A stretch of 64,000 nucleotides of DNA from assembly GCA_034008185.1 (NCBI GenBank), contig CM067081.1, positions 23,558,806 through 23,622,805 of the forward strand, in the 5' to 3' direction. The position numbers and the translations under genes were made by a program. This DNA comes from Gorsachius magnificus (taxonomy: Eukaryota; Chordata; Aves; Pelecaniformes; Ardeidae). Below are positions 61,841 to 64,000 of the stretch, piece after piece; positions within the stretch are counted from its first letter, which is position 1, and every line of letters begins with the position of its first letter. The notes beneath the pieces were generated by a model. That model had not been told where the DNA came from, ran no database searches, and was given only the letters and a program-made list of their open reading frames with translations.

Positions 61841-63752
61841 CTATCACACGGGAAAATTACTGCCTGTCTTCGTGCACTGGTACCAAACATTGGGCATTGT
61901 AATAACATTTTCTTTCAGGTTTTCAGCTGTCAGTGAATAGTGGGGCACTTTCAGAGAGCAATTCAGCTCACTCTGAATTGTCTTGCAGAATTACAGATAC
62001 CTTAAATCGATCAGACTCTTAACTGAATTGCTTGAAGTTCCTAAAATTAGTGGGATGAATCCAAGCCACTTTTGCAACTAAAACAAGTCAAGCATTGACT
62101 GTAATTTGAAATGCATGTGTTTGAGGCTGCATTGGCGTGTTGTATCATCTGCCAGTTTTTCTATTAGATGTAATTTGCAAAACAAACAACAATTAAAGTT
62201 GTGGGTGAAATGCTCAAAAACCCAAAAGCCCGAATTTAGAATTTCCTGGCTGATGTTAATGTAAGACTCTCTCAACCATTTCTAAAATCTAATGCAATCT
62301 GTATTATGAAAATACCTATGTAAAGGAAGATCATGTTTTCATAGGGTCTTGCCTGAAGTTTTGTATTTTCAGTGTCTCGGGGTTGTGTGGTAGAGAATTT
62401 ATGCAGGATACATCCTCATGAATTTCTAAAAGGTGGAAGGTATCAAGTGTAAAGTAGGGGACTGCAGAAAGAAGAAAGATTGTAGTTAATACAAATACAT
62501 ATTTCCTCTAAGTCTTTTAGAGAAAAAAAATAAAAACACCCTTGTGCCAGATGACATATGTGTCTATAAATACTGCATCAGCAAGATTCCTCTGTTTAGT
62601 ACTATAGCAGTGTCCTCTGCTGCTCAAATTGACTACTTGGTAGGGGAAGCAAGTGGGTTCCCACCAAAATGGGGTTTGTTGCTCTGGTTTGTTTCTCTTT
62701 ACCAAAGTACAAAGGAATGCTGATACTCAGGAATTCCTGGTTCCTTAGGAAATCAGGTCTAGCAAATGCCAGTCCCATCTCCTTCTCCACCGGTTTGTCC
62801 TTATTTCTGTCTCATTTTCCACATCCTGTTTCTGTCTTCATTAGCTACAAAAGTACCATGCTTTCTAACTTCTGGCATGTTGCATATCCATGTTTAAATT
62901 GTGCCGCTTACTCAAACTTGATAGGAAAACAACAGGAACACTGAGAGGCCTGGAAAGGTTTTCTTTACTCTGTCCCTTAGCACCTGGGAGATTTGGCTGC
63001 AGGGAAAACTCTGCTTGGTTACTGCAGCCAGAGGCAGCAAACCATGCTTATCGCTCTGGGTGAAAGAGCTGTGAGGGGCTGTGGCACGTTCACAATCACA
63101 GCACTTTTCTAAGGCTGTCAAATTCTAACCAGAACTTTTAATGTTGCACTGCTGCCCAATTTTTGGCCTTTCTTACAGAAATGACAAAGTATGTTGCTTG
63201 TATGACTGCATTCTCTGCAAAACGACGTAGCCTGGCTCTAGACTACAGAGCTGACATTCTTATAATTAGTAGCTTTTACTTTTTTACTTTTGCAAAAATA
63301 TCTTACTTTCTCAGAAAAATACCCACAGGAAAATACTAAATTTGTATCTCTAGCTGACTCTTAAATTCAGTTTGAAGCAGGTATCCAGCATGGAAAGCTG
63401 CAGGTGTTTCAAGTTTGGCCAAGTTGTGTGCAGCAGAAAGCCTTTCCATGGAAAGAGTCAGGCAGCTTTTGCTCTGAATGCCACTGGCTGCTACTAAATT
63501 AGGCTCTTGCTTTTAGGGGTGGGCTTTAAAATCTGGTGTATCTTTTCAAAATAATTTCTGGTGGCTGTCTATTAAAATTGGCAGAATTTTCTGTTGTGGC
63601 AAAGCAGCCTGTATGCAGCACTCATCTTTTAAGAGCAGTTCTACTTTTAAGGAAAGTGTTCAGTAACACTAAGGATTTCTTCATAAAATGTGATGCTGCT
63701 CAGTTTGTCAGCCATACAAGCCTGTTCCTGGCTAGCTGTTTCAGGCAGTTCA

Positions 63753-63914
63753 TATCTTTTCACACTGGCCAGCAGAGATGAAAATCTTTGAGCTCTTTGT
63801 TAAAACAGAAGCATCATTTGCTGGAAACTAGTGTGGATTCCAGTGTGGAATTCACACTGAATGGCCAGTGTGAAAAGATAAGATTCCAGCAAATGATGTT
63901 TCTGTTTTAACAAA
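63753..63914 (+). repeat. Interleaved inverted repeats (A-B-A'-B' order)
   Basis: Arm A (63753-63771, 19 bp) is perfectly reverse-complementary to 63862-63880. Arm B (63796-63826, 31 bp) is reverse-complementary to 63884-63914 with one mismatch. The order A, B, A', B' means that the two stems cannot both form as nested hairpins. Between them lie a perfect 9-bp stem (63851-63859 with 63866-63874, 6-base loop) and a near-palindrome CAGTGTGGAATTCACACTG (63841-63859). No known element matches by eye. Confidence 0.85.
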
Positions 63915-64000
63915 TAATCCTTGATAGGCATTACTGTGTCTTGTATCAAGAAGACTTGCTCTATTTGCCACCAACTCCTTGACTTGTCAGGAGCAAGCAG

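Larger units (their letters stand above)
58340..64000 (+). other. PAN3: PAN3 intron (5' part, runs off window)
   Basis: At least 5.7 kb. It contains a T15-C7 run (59231-59252), a 31-base A run (60847-60877), a second A run of about 15 (60980-60994), an ancient CR1-like region (61105-61840) and an unusual inverted-repeat cluster (63753-63914). No further PAN3 exon was found. Confidence 0.75.

Overview
The window is a piece of a vertebrate, almost certainly avian, nuclear chromosome. It holds part of one protein-coding gene on the + strand, PAN3, which encodes the adaptor subunit of the PAN2-PAN3 poly(A) deadenylase. The avian call rests on CR1 LINE copies with the octamer-like 3' tail (ATTCTATG-type repeats) and on two solo retroviral LTRs of kinds common in bird genomes. 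The intron/exon layout and the long AT-rich introns rule out a prokaryote. I cannot name the species.

Thirteen PAN3 coding exons can be placed between 4310 and 58339. All have GT-AG borders and every splice phase agrees, giving 1619 nt and about 540 codons. The first exon (with the N-terminal CCCH zinc finger) lies to the left. The exons for the end of the pseudokinase, the coiled coil and the C-terminal knob lie to the right. In order, the window covers the low-complexity N-terminal linker (exons at 4310, 16261, 17967), a 54-codon exon that distinguishes the long from the short PAN3 isoform (28737), the PAM2 motif that binds poly(A)-binding protein (37997), a Ser/Pro-rich linker (46173, 47194, 47953), and the N-lobe and much of the C-lobe of the pseudokinase (49152 to 58339). 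No gene on the - strand could be supported.

The rest is intron. Intron 4432-16260 carries a complete solo LTR with a 5-bp target duplication (6944-8035, + strand), a CR1 fragment (about 11135-11700) and a second solo LTR on the - strand (14576-15147). Intron 28899-37996 carries a relatively young CR1 copy with an uninterrupted C-terminal reverse-transcriptase frame. Smaller or very old CR1 pieces sit near 23829, 39415, 46808, 50733, 51540 and 61105. The most interesting signals are a possible unannotated in-frame 63-nt cassette exon at 20271-20333, an interleaved inverted-repeat structure at 63753-63914, a perfect CRE beside the TATA box of the - strand LTR, and a roughly 90-bp unexplained direct duplication at 44848 and 45310. 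I saw no bacterial-type system, CRISPR array, tRNA or rRNA.
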